A stretch of 39,446 nt of DNA. Origin: an uncultured Bacteroidales bacterium (GTDB lineage: Bacteria > Bacteroidota > Bacteroidia > Bacteroidales > FEN-979). The stretch lies in the NCBI GenBank assembly GCA_903828645.1, contig CAIKNA010000084.1:1-39446 (forward strand), read 5' to 3'. Made by a program: the position numbers and the translations under genes. The notes under the pieces are model-generated. The model did not search any database. It saw nothing but the letters and a program-made list of their open reading frames with translations, and was not told the origin of the DNA. Of this stretch, positions 16,663 through 25,726 are shown one piece after another; the stretch's first letter is position 1, and every line of letters starts with the position of its first letter.

Positions 16663-17574
16663 TTATTCTACAACCCCAAGAATTGAGGCAAGTAAAGCCT
16701 GGCGAACAAAAACCCCGTTGAGCGCCTGGGTGAAATAATAGGCTTTTGGGTTATCGTCGACATCGGTCGTGATTTCATTGACACGCGGCAACGGATGCAA
16801 TATCTTCAGGTTCGGTTTGGCATTGTCAAGCATGCTGTTGCGAAGGACATAAGCATTTTTAACTTTTTCATAATCGAGGGGATCAGAAAATCTTTCCTTC
16901 TGGATCCTGGTCATATAGAGAATATCGACCTTTTCTATTACCTCGTTCAGATCGGTTGATTGCGTATAATCAAGGTTTCGTTCCTTGATCGACATTTTAA
17001 CCGCACTCGGAAGTTTTAATTCAAGCGGTGAAACCAGGTGAAATGTTGTATTATAGTTGCAAAGCGCCTGTACCAGCGAATGAACGGTTCGCCCGTACTT
17101 GAGGTCGCCAACGAAGGCAACATTCAGATTGTCAAGAGATCCTTGTGTTTTCCGGATGGAATACAGATCCAGCAGGGTCTGCGTCGGATGCTGGTTGGCG
17201 CCGTCTCCGGCATTGATAACAGGCACTTTGGCAACTTCGCTGGCAAAACGGGCGCTTCCCTCTTTGGGATGGCGCATCACGATGATGTCGCAGTAGTTGC
17301 TGACGGTGAGAATGGTATCGCGCAGCGTTTCTCCTTTTGTCACGCTGGAACTGGAAGAATCGGTAAACCCGATCACCCTGGCCCCGAGACGTGTTGCAGC
17401 GCTTTCAAAGCTGAGTCGTGTTCGTGTCGATGGTTCAAAAAACAGGGTAGCCACGACATAGTCCTCCAGGATGCGTTGTTTTGGACGTTTTTCGAAGGCT
17501 CCTGCAAGTTCAAGGATCCGGATGTGCTCCTCCCTTGTGAAATCATTGATGGAAACTAAGCTTTTATTTTTCAT
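16663..17574 (-). CDS. pyrB: Aspartate carbamoyltransferase catalytic subunit
   Basis: The 303-residue enzyme makes N-carbamoyl-aspartate, the committed step of pyrimidine synthesis. Family motifs are present: FFEPSTRTRLSFE (carbamoyl phosphate site), HPTQTLLDL, VGDLKYGRTVHSL, and HPLPRVNEI. Length is normal. It is the first gene of a run pyrB-pyrI-AlbA_2-OMP on the minus strand with gaps of 19, -1 and 15 bases. Confidence 0.97.
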   Translation of the reverse strand: MKNKSLVSINDFTREEHIRILELAGAFEKRPKQRILEDYVVATLFFEPSTRTRLSFESAATRLGARVIGFTDSSSSSVTKGETLRDTILTVSNYCDIIVMRHPKEGSARFASEVAKVPVINAGDGANQHPTQTLLDLYSIRKTQGSLDNLNVAFVGDLKYGRTVHSLVQALCNYNTTFHLVSPLELKLPSAVKMSIKERNLDYTQSTDLNEVIEKVDILYMTRIQKERFSDPLDYEKVKNAYVLRNSMLDNAKPNLKILHPLPRVNEITTDVDDNPKAYYFTQALNGVFVRQALLASILGVVE

Positions 17575-17606
17575 TATCAGGATGTTGATCGTTGATATTT
17601 CCTAAA

Positions 17607-17614
17607 CAAATATA
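17607..17614 (-). promoter_or_regulatory. -7 box of pyrB, overlapping the upstream terminator tail
   Basis: TATATTTG on the minus strand matches TAnnTTTG, 32 bases before the pyrB start. It overlaps the end of the T-tract of the terminator at 17613-17640. No -33 box is visible because the terminator stem occupies that position. Confidence 0.4.
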
Positions 17615-17640
17615 AAAAAAATCCCGGTGAAAACCGGGAT
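17613..17640 (-). terminator. Terminator after the cyclic-DPG synthetase-like gene
   Basis: ATCCCGGT (17621-17628) and ACCGGGAT (17633-17640) form a perfect 8-bp stem with a 4-base loop. On the minus strand an uninterrupted T-tract follows. It lies 8 bases after the stop of the gene ending at 17648. Confidence 0.88.
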
Positions 17641-17647
17641 TTAAGAA

Positions 17648-18985
17648 CTATTTAATCTTGTGTTTTTTCAAAAAACCATTCAGGATATCATCCAGGTCGG
17701 GTTTTCCGATTTCCTGGAGGTCGTAGTAAACCCGTGTATTTGGTTTCTTGATTTTCACCAGGCGGTTGAGATCGATCGGGGTGGCTATAACAACAGAATC
17801 GCATTCGACTTTATTGATCGTGGCTTCGAGATCCTTCACCTGTTGGTCACCGTAGCCCATGGCGGGCAGAAGTTGCCCGATATTGGGATAAATCCGGAAT
17901 GTTTCAGCCAATTTGCCGACGACATACGGGCGTGGATCAACAAGCTCGGCTGCGCCATATTTCTGTGCAGCAACGACACCTGCGCCAATCTTCATTTCAC
18001 CATGTGTAAGTGTGGGGCCGTCTTCGATCACTAGAACCCTTTTGCCGCGGATGATTGATTCATCATCAACCCGGATCGGGGAGGCTCCGTCGATAACAAT
18101 AGCCTTAGGATTGATCTTCTGGATGTTGTCACGAACGATTTTAATATTTTCGGGGTAAGCAGAATCAATTTTATTGAGGACGACAACATCGGAGATGCGG
18201 ATATTGACTTCGCCCGGATAATAATTCATTTCTGCGCCGGGACGATGCGGGTCGGCAACGGTGACCATCAGATCGGGTTTGTAAAAGGGGAAGTCATTGT
18301 TCCCACCATCCCACAGGATGATGTCGCAACCCTTTGGATCCTGTTCAGCTGCACGGAGAATGGCTTCGTAGTCGACACCGGCATAAATGACATTCCCGCG
18401 TACCACGTGTGGTTCATATTCTTCCATCTCTTCGATGGTGCACTTGTGCTTTTCAAGGTCTTTAACCGTTGCAAAACGCTGTACTTTCTGGGCAACCAGG
18501 TCACCATAAGGCATAGGATGACGAACAGCTACAACTTTCAGCCCTTTTGCCATCAGGATTTCGATGATCCGGCGCGAAGTCTGGCTTTTTCCGCAACCTG
18601 TACGGGTTGCACCCACAGCAATCACCGGTTTTGTGCTTTTGATCATGGTATCTTTCGGACCAAGCAACAGGAAATTGGCACCGGCAGCATTCACAATGGA
18701 GCTGATGTTCATAACCCTTTGATAAGGTACATCGCTGTATGCAAAGTTGCAAATCTCAACATTGTGTTTCTTGATCAGGGCAACTAATTCTGATTCTGCA
18801 TAGATGGGAATGCCCTTGGGATAAAGTTTGCCTGCCAGTGCGGCGGGATATTTTCGTCCATCTATGTCCGGAATTTGTGCAGCTGTAAAAGCCACCACGT
18901 TAAAATTCGCGTTATCGCGATAATACGTGTTGAAATTGTGAAAATCTCTTCCGGCAGCACCAATAATAATTACATTTTTTTTCAT
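17648..18985 (-). CDS. Cyclic 2,3-diphosphoglycerate synthetase-like P-loop protein
   Basis: The 445-residue protein has an N-terminal nucleotide-binding region (NVIIIGAAGRDFHNFN) and a P-loop at 125-134 (GATRTGCGKS). Further motifs are VVAVRHPMPYGDL, ILWDGGNNDFPFYKPDL and VVLNKIDSA, the last resembling a G-protein NKxD motif. The closest known relative is archaeal CpgS, which makes cyclic 2,3-diphosphoglycerate from 2,3-DPG and ATP, a thermolyte. Whether bacterial homologues make that compound is unclear; some are annotated as GTPases. It is single-gene between a terminator and argS on the other strand. Confidence 0.88.
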   Translation of the reverse strand: MKKNVIIIGAAGRDFHNFNTYYRDNANFNVVAFTAAQIPDIDGRKYPAALAGKLYPKGIPIYAESELVALIKKHNVEICNFAYSDVPYQRVMNISSIVNAAGANFLLLGPKDTMIKSTKPVIAVGATRTGCGKSQTSRRIIEILMAKGLKVVAVRHPMPYGDLVAQKVQRFATVKDLEKHKCTIEEMEEYEPHVVRGNVIYAGVDYEAILRAAEQDPKGCDIILWDGGNNDFPFYKPDLMVTVADPHRPGAEMNYYPGEVNIRISDVVVLNKIDSAYPENIKIVRDNIQKINPKAIVIDGASPIRVDDESIIRGKRVLVIEDGPTLTHGEMKIGAGVVAAQKYGAAELVDPRPYVVGKLAETFRIYPNIGQLLPAMGYGDQQVKDLEATINKVECDSVVIATPIDLNRLVKIKKPNTRVYYDLQEIGKPDLDDILNGFLKKHKIK

Positions 18986-19154
18986 GCTAACCTCGCTTTT
19001 TGTGATTTGTAGAATATAGTTTGGGTGTTAAGAATTTCAGGAGATTGTTTGCAAACCTACTCATTTTTTGGGAAATAGCAAAACCGAAACTAAAATTTTG
19101 GAAAGTTTAAACGACGAATTTGCCATAAAAAAACTGATTCATCTGAATTCATCC

Positions 19155-19162
19155 TAAATTTG
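19155..19162 (+). promoter_or_regulatory. -7 box of argS
   Basis: TAAATTTG matches TAnnTTTG, 20 bases before the argS ATG, giving a very short leader. The 196-base gap 18986-19181 between the divergent genes otherwise shows no clear structure. Confidence 0.55.
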
Positions 19163-19181
19163 CAGCCAAATTAATGGACCA

Positions 19182-20972
19182 ATGATTGAAGAGAAAATAT
19201 TGGCACAGTGTTGTCATGCCGTGCAAAAGCTATACGGGCATGAATTGAATCCGGCCTCCGTTGGCCTGGAAAAGACTAAAAAAGAGATAACAGGCGATTT
19301 TACGGTTGTTGTATTTTCATTGCTTAAAATATCGAGAAAGTCACCGGAGACAACCGCCACTGAAATAGGAACCTTTCTGCAGCAGAACATGCCGGAAATT
19401 GAAACATTCAACGTCATCAAAGGGTTTCTCAACCTGGTGCTGAGCGACCATTTCTGGATGAAGTTCCTTGTGAAAAATGCTGTTCTGCCCGATTTTGGGT
19501 TCTGTAAAAGCCGTCACGAACATCCGGTCGTGCTTGAATATTCTTCTCCGAATACCAATAAACCGCTCCATCTTGGTCACATTCGCAACAATTTGCTCGG
19601 TTTTTCACTGGCAGAGATACTGAAGGCAAACGGTCATAAAGTGGTTAAGGTGAATCTTGTAAATGATCGGGGGATTCACATATGCAAATCGATGCTGGCT
19701 TACATGAGGTGGGGAAACCATGAGACACCCGGTTCCACAGGTATGAAAGGCGACCATTTGATCGGAAAATATTACGTGTTGTTCGATAAGGAGTACAAGG
19801 CTGAAATACATGATCTGATCGGGAAAGGGCTGACAGAAGAAGAGGCTGAAAAGCAGGCTCCCCTTATTGTCGAAGCCCAGGAGATTCTGCGGAAATGGGA
19901 GGCAAAAGACCCGGAAACCATTACCTTGTGGAAAGAGATGAACGGATGGGCCTACCAGGGATTTGATTTGACCTATCGTCGCCTGGGGGTTGATTTCGAT
20001 CATATCTATTATGAAAGTGAAACATACCTCCATGGAAAAAAGCTCGTGATGGAGGGGCTTGATAGCGAAGTACTGGTTCAGAAGGAAGATGGCAGCATCT
20101 GGGCTGATTTGAGAGACGAGGGACTTGATGAGAAACTCCTGCTCCGTGCCGACGGTACATCAGTTTACATGACCCAGGACCTTGGAACGGCACAGCTTCG
20201 CTATGACGAGTATCGTCCCTCCTCCATGATCTATGTGGTTGGGAACGAACAGAACTATCATTTCGACGTGCTGAAAAAAGTGCTGACAAAGCTGGGCATG
20301 GAGTACGGCAAACATATTTACCATCTTTCCTATGGAATGGTTGAACTTCCGCAGGGTAGGATGAAATCACGGGAAGGAACCGTGGTTGACGCCGATGACC
20401 TGATGGATGAGATGCTTCGGACAGCAGAGGAGACAACCCGTGAACTTGGCAAAGCAGATGAACTTTCCGACGAAGATGCAACCAGGTTATTTAATACCAT
20501 TGGGTTAGGAGCCCTGAAATATTTTATTCTGAAGGTGGACCCGAAGAAAAACATGATGTTTGACCCCCGGGAATCGATCGACTTCAATGGGAATACAGGC
20601 CCGTTTATTCAATATACTTATGCCCGTATCCAGTCCCTGCTTGCAAAAGCCAGTTCAGCAGGCTTCCTGTGGGAGGATGCGAAGATTTCATTACACCTGC
20701 CTTTGCTTCCGCTTGAAAAGGAGACCATCAAACGGCTCTACCAGTTCCGGGAAACTATTGTCCAGGCAGGGGAGGAGTTAAGCCCCGCCATTATTGCCAA
20801 TTACATTTTCGACCTTGCTAAAGGATTTAACCAATTCTACCAGGAGCTGCCGGTATTAAAAGAAGAGGATCCGGAAAAGGTTGTCCTGCGTATCTGCATT
20901 TCAAAATTTACCGGAAGCGTTATTAAAAAATCGATGAAACTTCTTGGAATTGAAGTGCCTGAGCGGATGTAA
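19182..20972 (+). CDS. argS: Arginyl-tRNA synthetase
   Basis: The 596-residue class I synthetase charges tRNA-Arg. Visible features: the N-terminal Add1-like domain (residues 1-100), the HIGH motif as HLGHIRNNLLG (about 129-139), a KMSKS-equivalent MKSREGTVVDADDLMDE, and the C-terminal anticodon-binding helices ending in KKSMKLLGIEVPERM. Length is normal. The start ATG overlaps the TGA of a 3-codon ATG-GAC-CAA-TGA frame beginning at 19174. Confidence 0.97.
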   Translation: MIEEKILAQCCHAVQKLYGHELNPASVGLEKTKKEITGDFTVVVFSLLKISRKSPETTATEIGTFLQQNMPEIETFNVIKGFLNLVLSDHFWMKFLVKNAVLPDFGFCKSRHEHPVVLEYSSPNTNKPLHLGHIRNNLLGFSLAEILKANGHKVVKVNLVNDRGIHICKSMLAYMRWGNHETPGSTGMKGDHLIGKYYVLFDKEYKAEIHDLIGKGLTEEEAEKQAPLIVEAQEILRKWEAKDPETITLWKEMNGWAYQGFDLTYRRLGVDFDHIYYESETYLHGKKLVMEGLDSEVLVQKEDGSIWADLRDEGLDEKLLLRADGTSVYMTQDLGTAQLRYDEYRPSSMIYVVGNEQNYHFDVLKKVLTKLGMEYGKHIYHLSYGMVELPQGRMKSREGTVVDADDLMDEMLRTAEETTRELGKADELSDEDATRLFNTIGLGALKYFILKVDPKKNMMFDPRESIDFNGNTGPFIQYTYARIQSLLAKASSAGFLWEDAKISLHLPLLPLEKETIKRLYQFRETIVQAGEELSPAIIANYIFDLAKGFNQFYQELPVLKEEDPEKVVLRICISKFTGSVIKKSMKLLGIEVPERM

Positions 20973-20979
20973 AGACAAT

Positions 20980-21023
20980 AAAAAAAACGGCTGCCTCATA
21001 TTTTATGAAGCAGCCGTTTTTTA
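20980..21023. terminator. Bidirectional terminator between argS and the BNR protein gene
   Basis: AAAAAACGGCTGC (20982-20994) and GCAGCCGTTTTTT (21010-21022) form a perfect stem with an extra small stem (TCATA/TATGA) in the loop. A/T tails on both sides allow it to end both convergent genes. Confidence 0.9.
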
Positions 21024-21039
21024 TTAAACTGAACGTGTG

Positions 21040-22608
21040 TTAGTTCACCACAATCTTCTTGTTGACAAATCCATCAATCATTTTAACCCGGAGGTTGTAA
21101 ACTCCTGATTTCATGCCGGATGTGTTGATGGCCAGGTTTGCTGCATCGGCTTTCTGGCTGAAAACAACCTGTCCGACCATGTCGGTCAAAGTTACTTCTT
21201 CGATATTGGCAGAACCCTGTATGTTCAGGATATCTTTCACAGGATTCGGGAATACAGAAATGGTTGCTGCTGAATGTTCATTGACGCCGACGCCACCAAC
21301 ATAGATGTAATTGGTTTTTACCTTTGTCGTGATGCCCCATGTGTTCGTTACAGTCAGCGTGGCATTGAAGGAACCTGAAGTATTATAAATAACTGACGGG
21401 GTCCTGCTGGTAGAAGTGGCAGGGGTTCCACCCGGGAAAGCCCAGCTGACAGTCGACGTGGAGTGAACCCCGGCAGTGATGGAGTATTTGATGGTACCAC
21501 CTTTGGCAATAGTAGTGAGGTTAGAGGTGAAATCGCAGGGGGCAAGAACGCCTTCGAATTTAAACATACCGCCGGTAGTAGCATCAGCATTGAATCCGCC
21601 GGCCCAGGCAGTCGAATCGTTTACCCATTCGGTATCCAGGAACTGGGTGCCGATGGTGGGGCCCATGTCATTCCATGCAACGGCATCATTGAATGAATAA
21701 GTGACGCCGGTAAATCCGGTGGCAGCACCTGTTGTAACCCATGTACTCGGTGTTCCCGGTACATAAGCCATATCATTGGTAAACACATTTCCGGTGGTAA
21801 CGATGGGAGTCCAGGTTGCACCTCCATCGGTTGTTTTAACCATTGCACCAGTGGTAGCGGCACTTCTGTCGGCACCAATACCTACAGAACCGCTGCGGAA
21901 AAATGGCTGAACGCTTTTGGCGCCCCAGCCGCTGATGGCCGACATCGTCCAGTTATGTCCGTTGTCAATTGATTTGAACATGCGTCCTTTTGTGGTACCA
22001 AACCAGGTGGTGTCTCCAACGGAAGAATAATAGCCTACAGTACCGTACTCACCGCTCAATGCATTGGGAATATTGGCACCCGGAACAATGGTCCATGTGG
22101 TTCCGCCATCATCGGTGGTATAAATTTCAAATTCACCGTTGATAGGATCGCCCATGCAGTATCCCAGGTTCTGATCCCAGAAATAAACAACATCAACAAA
22201 AGATGAAGCTCCAAAAGCTGCACTTGCCTGACGGGTCCAGGTTGCGCCACCATCGGTGGTCTTGTAAATTCCCTGACCGGCGGTGTTTGTTGCGGGCGGG
22301 TACAATGCTGCCCATGCCTTGTTTGCGTCAACAGCAACAACGTTTGCAATGTCAAGGTTGGTTGCTCCGGCGATGGTATGGGGCGTCCACAGGGTTCCCC
22401 CGTTGGTCGTAACAGTAACATCCTGGCAGGGAGCGGCGGCACCGCTGCCATCATAGGCGGTTGCCCACACAACCTGGCTGTTGACAGCATAAACACATCT
22501 GATTCCCCGGCTTGCGGTTGAGAATCCTGTAGCTTCTTCGATCCATTGGGCGTTAACAGCCATGGAAAGTGCCAAAATGGCAACAACTGAAAGTAAAATT
22601 TTCTTCAT
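21040..22608 (-). CDS. T9SS-secreted BNR/PKD protein
   Basis: The 522-residue protein has a signal peptide (MKKILLSVVAILALSMAVNA), then BNR/Asp-box repeats over about 60-350 (KTTDGGATWT, YTTDDGGTTWT, KSIDNGHNWT, KTTDGGATWT), suggesting a beta-propeller. A PKD domain follows at about 370-435 (TVSWAFPGGTPATSTSRTPSVIY, SGSFNATLTVTN). The last 75 residues form a T9SS type A sorting domain (ISVFPNPVKDILNI, GQVVFSQKAD, SGVYNLRVKMIDGFVNKKIVVN). It should be carried to the cell surface or medium. Ligand is unknown. It shares a terminator with argS. Confidence 0.9.
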   Translation of the reverse strand: MKKILLSVVAILALSMAVNAQWIEEATGFSTASRGIRCVYAVNSQVVWATAYDGSGAAAPCQDVTVTTNGGTLWTPHTIAGATNLDIANVVAVDANKAWAALYPPATNTAGQGIYKTTDGGATWTRQASAAFGASSFVDVVYFWDQNLGYCMGDPINGEFEIYTTDDGGTTWTIVPGANIPNALSGEYGTVGYYSSVGDTTWFGTTKGRMFKSIDNGHNWTMSAISGWGAKSVQPFFRSGSVGIGADRSAATTGAMVKTTDGGATWTPIVTTGNVFTNDMAYVPGTPSTWVTTGAATGFTGVTYSFNDAVAWNDMGPTIGTQFLDTEWVNDSTAWAGGFNADATTGGMFKFEGVLAPCDFTSNLTTIAKGGTIKYSITAGVHSTSTVSWAFPGGTPATSTSRTPSVIYNTSGSFNATLTVTNTWGITTKVKTNYIYVGGVGVNEHSAATISVFPNPVKDILNIQGSANIEEVTLTDMVGQVVFSQKADAANLAINTSGMKSGVYNLRVKMIDGFVNKKIVVN

Positions 22609-22640
22609 AATTTGATTTTTTTTGTTTTTGAATATTTATA

Positions 22641-22648
22641 CAAAAATA
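22641..22648 (-). promoter_or_regulatory. -7 box of the BNR/PKD gene
   Basis: TATTTTTG on the minus strand fits TAnnTTTG, 33 bases before the start. Confidence 0.45.
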
Positions 22649-22781
22649 CAATGTTTTTTATTGTCGTAACTGGTTATGAAAAAAAAAACTGTCATCATTG
22701 GTTTTTTATCATGGTGATGCAGTCTCCGGTGAAAAACAGGTGCCATTGATCATCTGAACTTTTTGTGTCAGGATAAATTGC

Positions 22782-22789
22782 TAATTTTG
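22782..22789 (+). promoter_or_regulatory. -7 box of ffh
   Basis: TAATTTTG fits TAnnTTTG, 69 bases before ffh. TTTG at 22762-22765 is a possible -33 element with a short 16-base gap. Confidence 0.5.
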
Positions 22790-22857
22790 CAAAAAAAGCA
22801 AATTCAACCGTTCACCCGTTTCCAAGTAGTTTGTTATAAATTATAAAGCAGCCTAAC

Positions 22858-24195
22858 ATGTTTGAAGGATTAAGTGATAAACTCGACCGTGCATTCAAAG
22901 TCCTCAAAGGACATGGACACATCACGGAGATCAATGTGGCCGATACGCTCAAGGATGTCAGGAAGGCACTGCTCGATGCTGACGTCAGCTTCAAAATTGC
23001 CAAACAGTTTACCGACCAGGTGAAGGATAAGGCGCTTGGACAGAATGTATTAACGGCTGTTTCTCCCGGCCAGCTGATGGTCAAGATTGTTCATGACGAA
23101 CTGGTTGACCTCATGGGAGGGCAGAAAACGGAGCTCAATATAAAAGGTGAACCTGCAATTATCCTTGTTGCCGGTTTGCAGGGTTCAGGAAAGACCACTT
23201 TTACAGCCAAACTGGCAAATTACCTTAAAACAAAGAAGGGTAAGAGGCCGCTGCTCGTTGCCTGCGATGTATATCGACCAGCTGCCATCGACCAGCTGAA
23301 AGTTCTCGGTCAGCAGATTGAAGTTGAGGTCTACTCGGAGGATGCCTCAAACGACCCGGTAAAGATTGCAAAACGCTCCTTGTCTTATGCAAGGGAGAAA
23401 GGGTATAATATTGTCATTGTGGATACTGCCGGGCGTCTGGCCATTGATGAACAGATGATGGATGAGATCGCAAATATTAAAAGCGCCATCAATCCTCAGG
23501 AGACTTTGTTCGTTGTGGATGCCATGACAGGGCAGGATGCTGTAAACACTGCTAAAGCATTTAATGAGCGTCTTGATTACGAAGGTGTGGTTTTGACAAA
23601 ACTGGACGGGGATACCCGCGGCGGTGCCGCATTGAGTATCAAATCAGTGGTGAATAAACCAATCAAATTTGTGGGCCTCGGCGAAAAAATGGAAGCCATC
23701 GATGTTTTTTATCCTGAACGAATGGCCGACCGTATCCTCGGAATGGGCGATATCGTATCACTGGTAGAAAAAGCACAGGAGCAATTTGACGAGGAGGAGG
23801 CGCAAAAACTTCAGAAACGAATTGCACGGAATCAGTTTGATTTTAATGACTTCCTGGCCCAGATCAAACAGATAAAAAAGATGGGCAATGTGAAAGACCT
23901 GCTTGGCATGATCCCGGGCATGGGGAAAGCCATCCGCAACCTGGAGATCGACGACAACGCTTTCAAAGGCATTGAGGCCATCATTCATTCCATGACTCCC
24001 GGTGAAAGGGTAAATCCTGCGGTATTGAATGGAAGCCGGCGCAAACGCATTGCCACCGGATCAGGAACTACCATCCAGGATGTAAACCGGCTGATCAAGC
24101 AATTTGATGACACCCGCAAAATGATGAAAATGGTCACCGCCAACAAAGGCAAAAACATGGCCAACGTGATGCGGAACATGAAAAATATGAATTAA
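22858..24195 (+). CDS. ffh: Signal recognition particle protein Ffh (SRP54)
   Basis: The 445-residue GTPase binds signal sequences and 4.5S RNA and delivers ribosomes to FtsY. Order: N domain 1-90, G domain with GLQGSGKTT (106-114), VDTAGRLAID, and TKLDGDTRGG, then the methionine-rich M domain from about 330 (GMIPGMGKA, RKMMKMVTANKGKNMANVMRNMKNMN). Length is normal. folD follows 11 bases later. Confidence 0.98.
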   Translation: MFEGLSDKLDRAFKVLKGHGHITEINVADTLKDVRKALLDADVSFKIAKQFTDQVKDKALGQNVLTAVSPGQLMVKIVHDELVDLMGGQKTELNIKGEPAIILVAGLQGSGKTTFTAKLANYLKTKKGKRPLLVACDVYRPAAIDQLKVLGQQIEVEVYSEDASNDPVKIAKRSLSYAREKGYNIVIVDTAGRLAIDEQMMDEIANIKSAINPQETLFVVDAMTGQDAVNTAKAFNERLDYEGVVLTKLDGDTRGGAALSIKSVVNKPIKFVGLGEKMEAIDVFYPERMADRILGMGDIVSLVEKAQEQFDEEEAQKLQKRIARNQFDFNDFLAQIKQIKKMGNVKDLLGMIPGMGKAIRNLEIDDNAFKGIEAIIHSMTPGERVNPAVLNGSRRKRIATGSGTTIQDVNRLIKQFDDTRKMMKMVTANKGKNMANVMRNMKNMN

Positions 24196-24206
24196 AGCAA
24201 TGATAA

Positions 24207-25088
24207 ATGAAACTGCTTGATGGCAAGCTGGTTGCCGACCAGATAAAAAGTGAAATCGCCCTTGAGGTGAAAGAGCAATTTCTGGACAGGGGAATTGAAC
24301 CCCCTCATATTGCCGCTGTCCTGGTGGGGGAGGATCCTGCGAGTATGACCTATGTTTCGGCCAAGGAAAAAGCCTGCCATGAGGTCGGTTTTGTATCCTC
24401 AGTTTACCGCTACCCGGCAAACATTACCCTGGAGAAACTGCTGGAGGTGATCGATTTTCTGAATGCTGACGACGAAATCCACGGATTCATCGTTCAGGTA
24501 CCGTTACCAAAACACATCGATGAGCAGAAAATCATTGAACGCATTGATCCAAAAAAAGATATAGACGGATTTCACCCGGTTAACATCGGGAAAATGGTGT
24601 TGAACCTGCCTTGTTTTCTGCCTGCAACCCCTTTTGGGATCATGACATTGCTGGATCGTTATCAGATTGATGTTGATGGAAAAAATTGCGTGGTACTAGG
24701 TCGCAGTCACACGGTCGGAACACCCATCAGCATCCTCCTTTCGCGCAAATCGAAACCGGGAAATGCCACAGTTACGCTTTGCCATAGCCATACAAGGAAT
24801 ATCAGGGAAATTACCTCCAATGCAGATATTCTTATTGTTGCCATGGGGAAGGAGGGTTATGTGACTGCCGACATGGTTAAAAAGGATGCAGTCGTTGTAG
24901 ATGTGGGGATTCACAGGATTCCATCTGCTGAAACCAAATCGGGTTTCAGGCTTAAAGGAGACGTGAAATTTGATGAAGTTTCAGGGAAATGCAGCTATAT
25001 CACACCTGTTCCGGGTGGGATCGGACTCATGACCATCGTTTCCCTGCTCCAGAACACACTCAAAGCGGCGAAAAAAGAAATAATCTGA
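24207..25088 (+). CDS. folD: Bifunctional methylenetetrahydrofolate dehydrogenase/cyclohydrolase
   Basis: The 293-residue enzyme interconverts one-carbon folates using NADP. Family motifs: YVSAKEKACHEVG with the catalytic Lys, GFIVQVPLPKHIDE, DGFHPVNIGKM, VVLGRSHTVGTP in the Rossmann domain, and the C-terminal PVPGGIGLMT. It is the second gene of a run ffh-folD-queE-porE with very short gaps. Confidence 0.97.
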   Translation: MKLLDGKLVADQIKSEIALEVKEQFLDRGIEPPHIAAVLVGEDPASMTYVSAKEKACHEVGFVSSVYRYPANITLEKLLEVIDFLNADDEIHGFIVQVPLPKHIDEQKIIERIDPKKDIDGFHPVNIGKMVLNLPCFLPATPFGIMTLLDRYQIDVDGKNCVVLGRSHTVGTPISILLSRKSKPGNATVTLCHSHTRNIREITSNADILIVAMGKEGYVTADMVKKDAVVVDVGIHRIPSAETKSGFRLKGDVKFDEVSGKCSYITPVPGGIGLMTIVSLLQNTLKAAKKEII

Positions 25089-25093
25089 ACCTA

Positions 25094-25726
25094 TTGGAAC
25101 AATCATCAGGTGATTTATTGCGGGAAGGGAAAGCCCTTCCGGTGATGGAGGAGTTTTACACCCTCCAGGGCGAAGGTTTTAACACCGGACAGGCAGCTTA
25201 TTTTATCCGTGTAGGAGGCTGTGATGTCGGGTGCAAATGGTGTGATGTAAAGGAGTCGTGGAATGCGACTGATTTCCCTCCGGTTTCTACTGACCTTGTC
25301 ATCCGGCACGCCATCTCATTTCCAGCCAAAGCCATTGTTGTCACAGGGGGGGAACCCTTGTTATATAACATGGATTACCTCTGCAGCGAATTGCATGGCA
25401 GGGGAGTCAGGATATTCCTTGAAACATCCGGATCCCAACCCCTCAGCGGCAGCTGGGACTGGATATGTGTATCACCAAAAAAAGATGCCCCGCCGCTGGA
25501 AGATGTTGCCGGTAAAGCCAATGAACTTAAGGTGATCATTCACGATAACACCGATTTCGGGTGGGCGGAGGAAAATTCGGTGCTTGTTTCGGAGTCATGC
25601 CTGTTGTATCTCCAGCCCGAATGGAGCAGGCGTGAAACCATGATGCCCCAGATCATCAGCTATATCCGGGAAAATCCCCGGTGGAGAATATCCCTGCAAA
25701 GCCATAAATATATGCACATCCCATGA
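25094..25726 (+). CDS. queE: 7-carboxy-7-deazaguanine synthase
   Basis: The radical SAM enzyme makes 7-carboxy-7-deazaguanine in queuosine synthesis. It has the substrate motif FYTLQGEGFNTGQAAYFIR and the cluster motif CDVGCKWC (CxxxCxxC), then VVTGGEPLLY. The in-frame ORF could be extended to 24989 inside folD, which is rejected. The choice lies between TTG 25094, TTG 25118 and ATG 25145. TTG 25094, 5 bases after the folD stop behind an A-rich stretch, keeps the LPVMEEF segment that precedes the family motif in relatives; this start is moderately supported. The gene ends in ATGA with the next gene. Confidence 0.93.
   Translation: MEQSSGDLLREGKALPVMEEFYTLQGEGFNTGQAAYFIRVGGCDVGCKWCDVKESWNATDFPPVSTDLVIRHAISFPAKAIVVTGGEPLLYNMDYLCSELHGRGVRIFLETSGSQPLSGSWDWICVSPKKDAPPLEDVAGKANELKVIIHDNTDFGWAEENSVLVSESCLLYLQPEWSRRETMMPQIISYIRENPRWRISLQSHKYMHIP

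Larger units (their letters stand above)
22609..22857. other. 249-base divergent spacer between the BNR gene and ffh
   Basis: The spacer carries two divergent -7 boxes: TATTTTTG on the minus strand (22641-22648) for the BNR gene and TAATTTTG on the plus strand (22782-22789) for ffh. The middle 130 bases show no convincing ORF, repeat or hairpin. Confidence 0.55.

Noticed and set aside
18245-18787. 180-codon plus-strand ORF
   Set aside because: Antisense shadow of the P-loop protein gene, whose motifs are clear.
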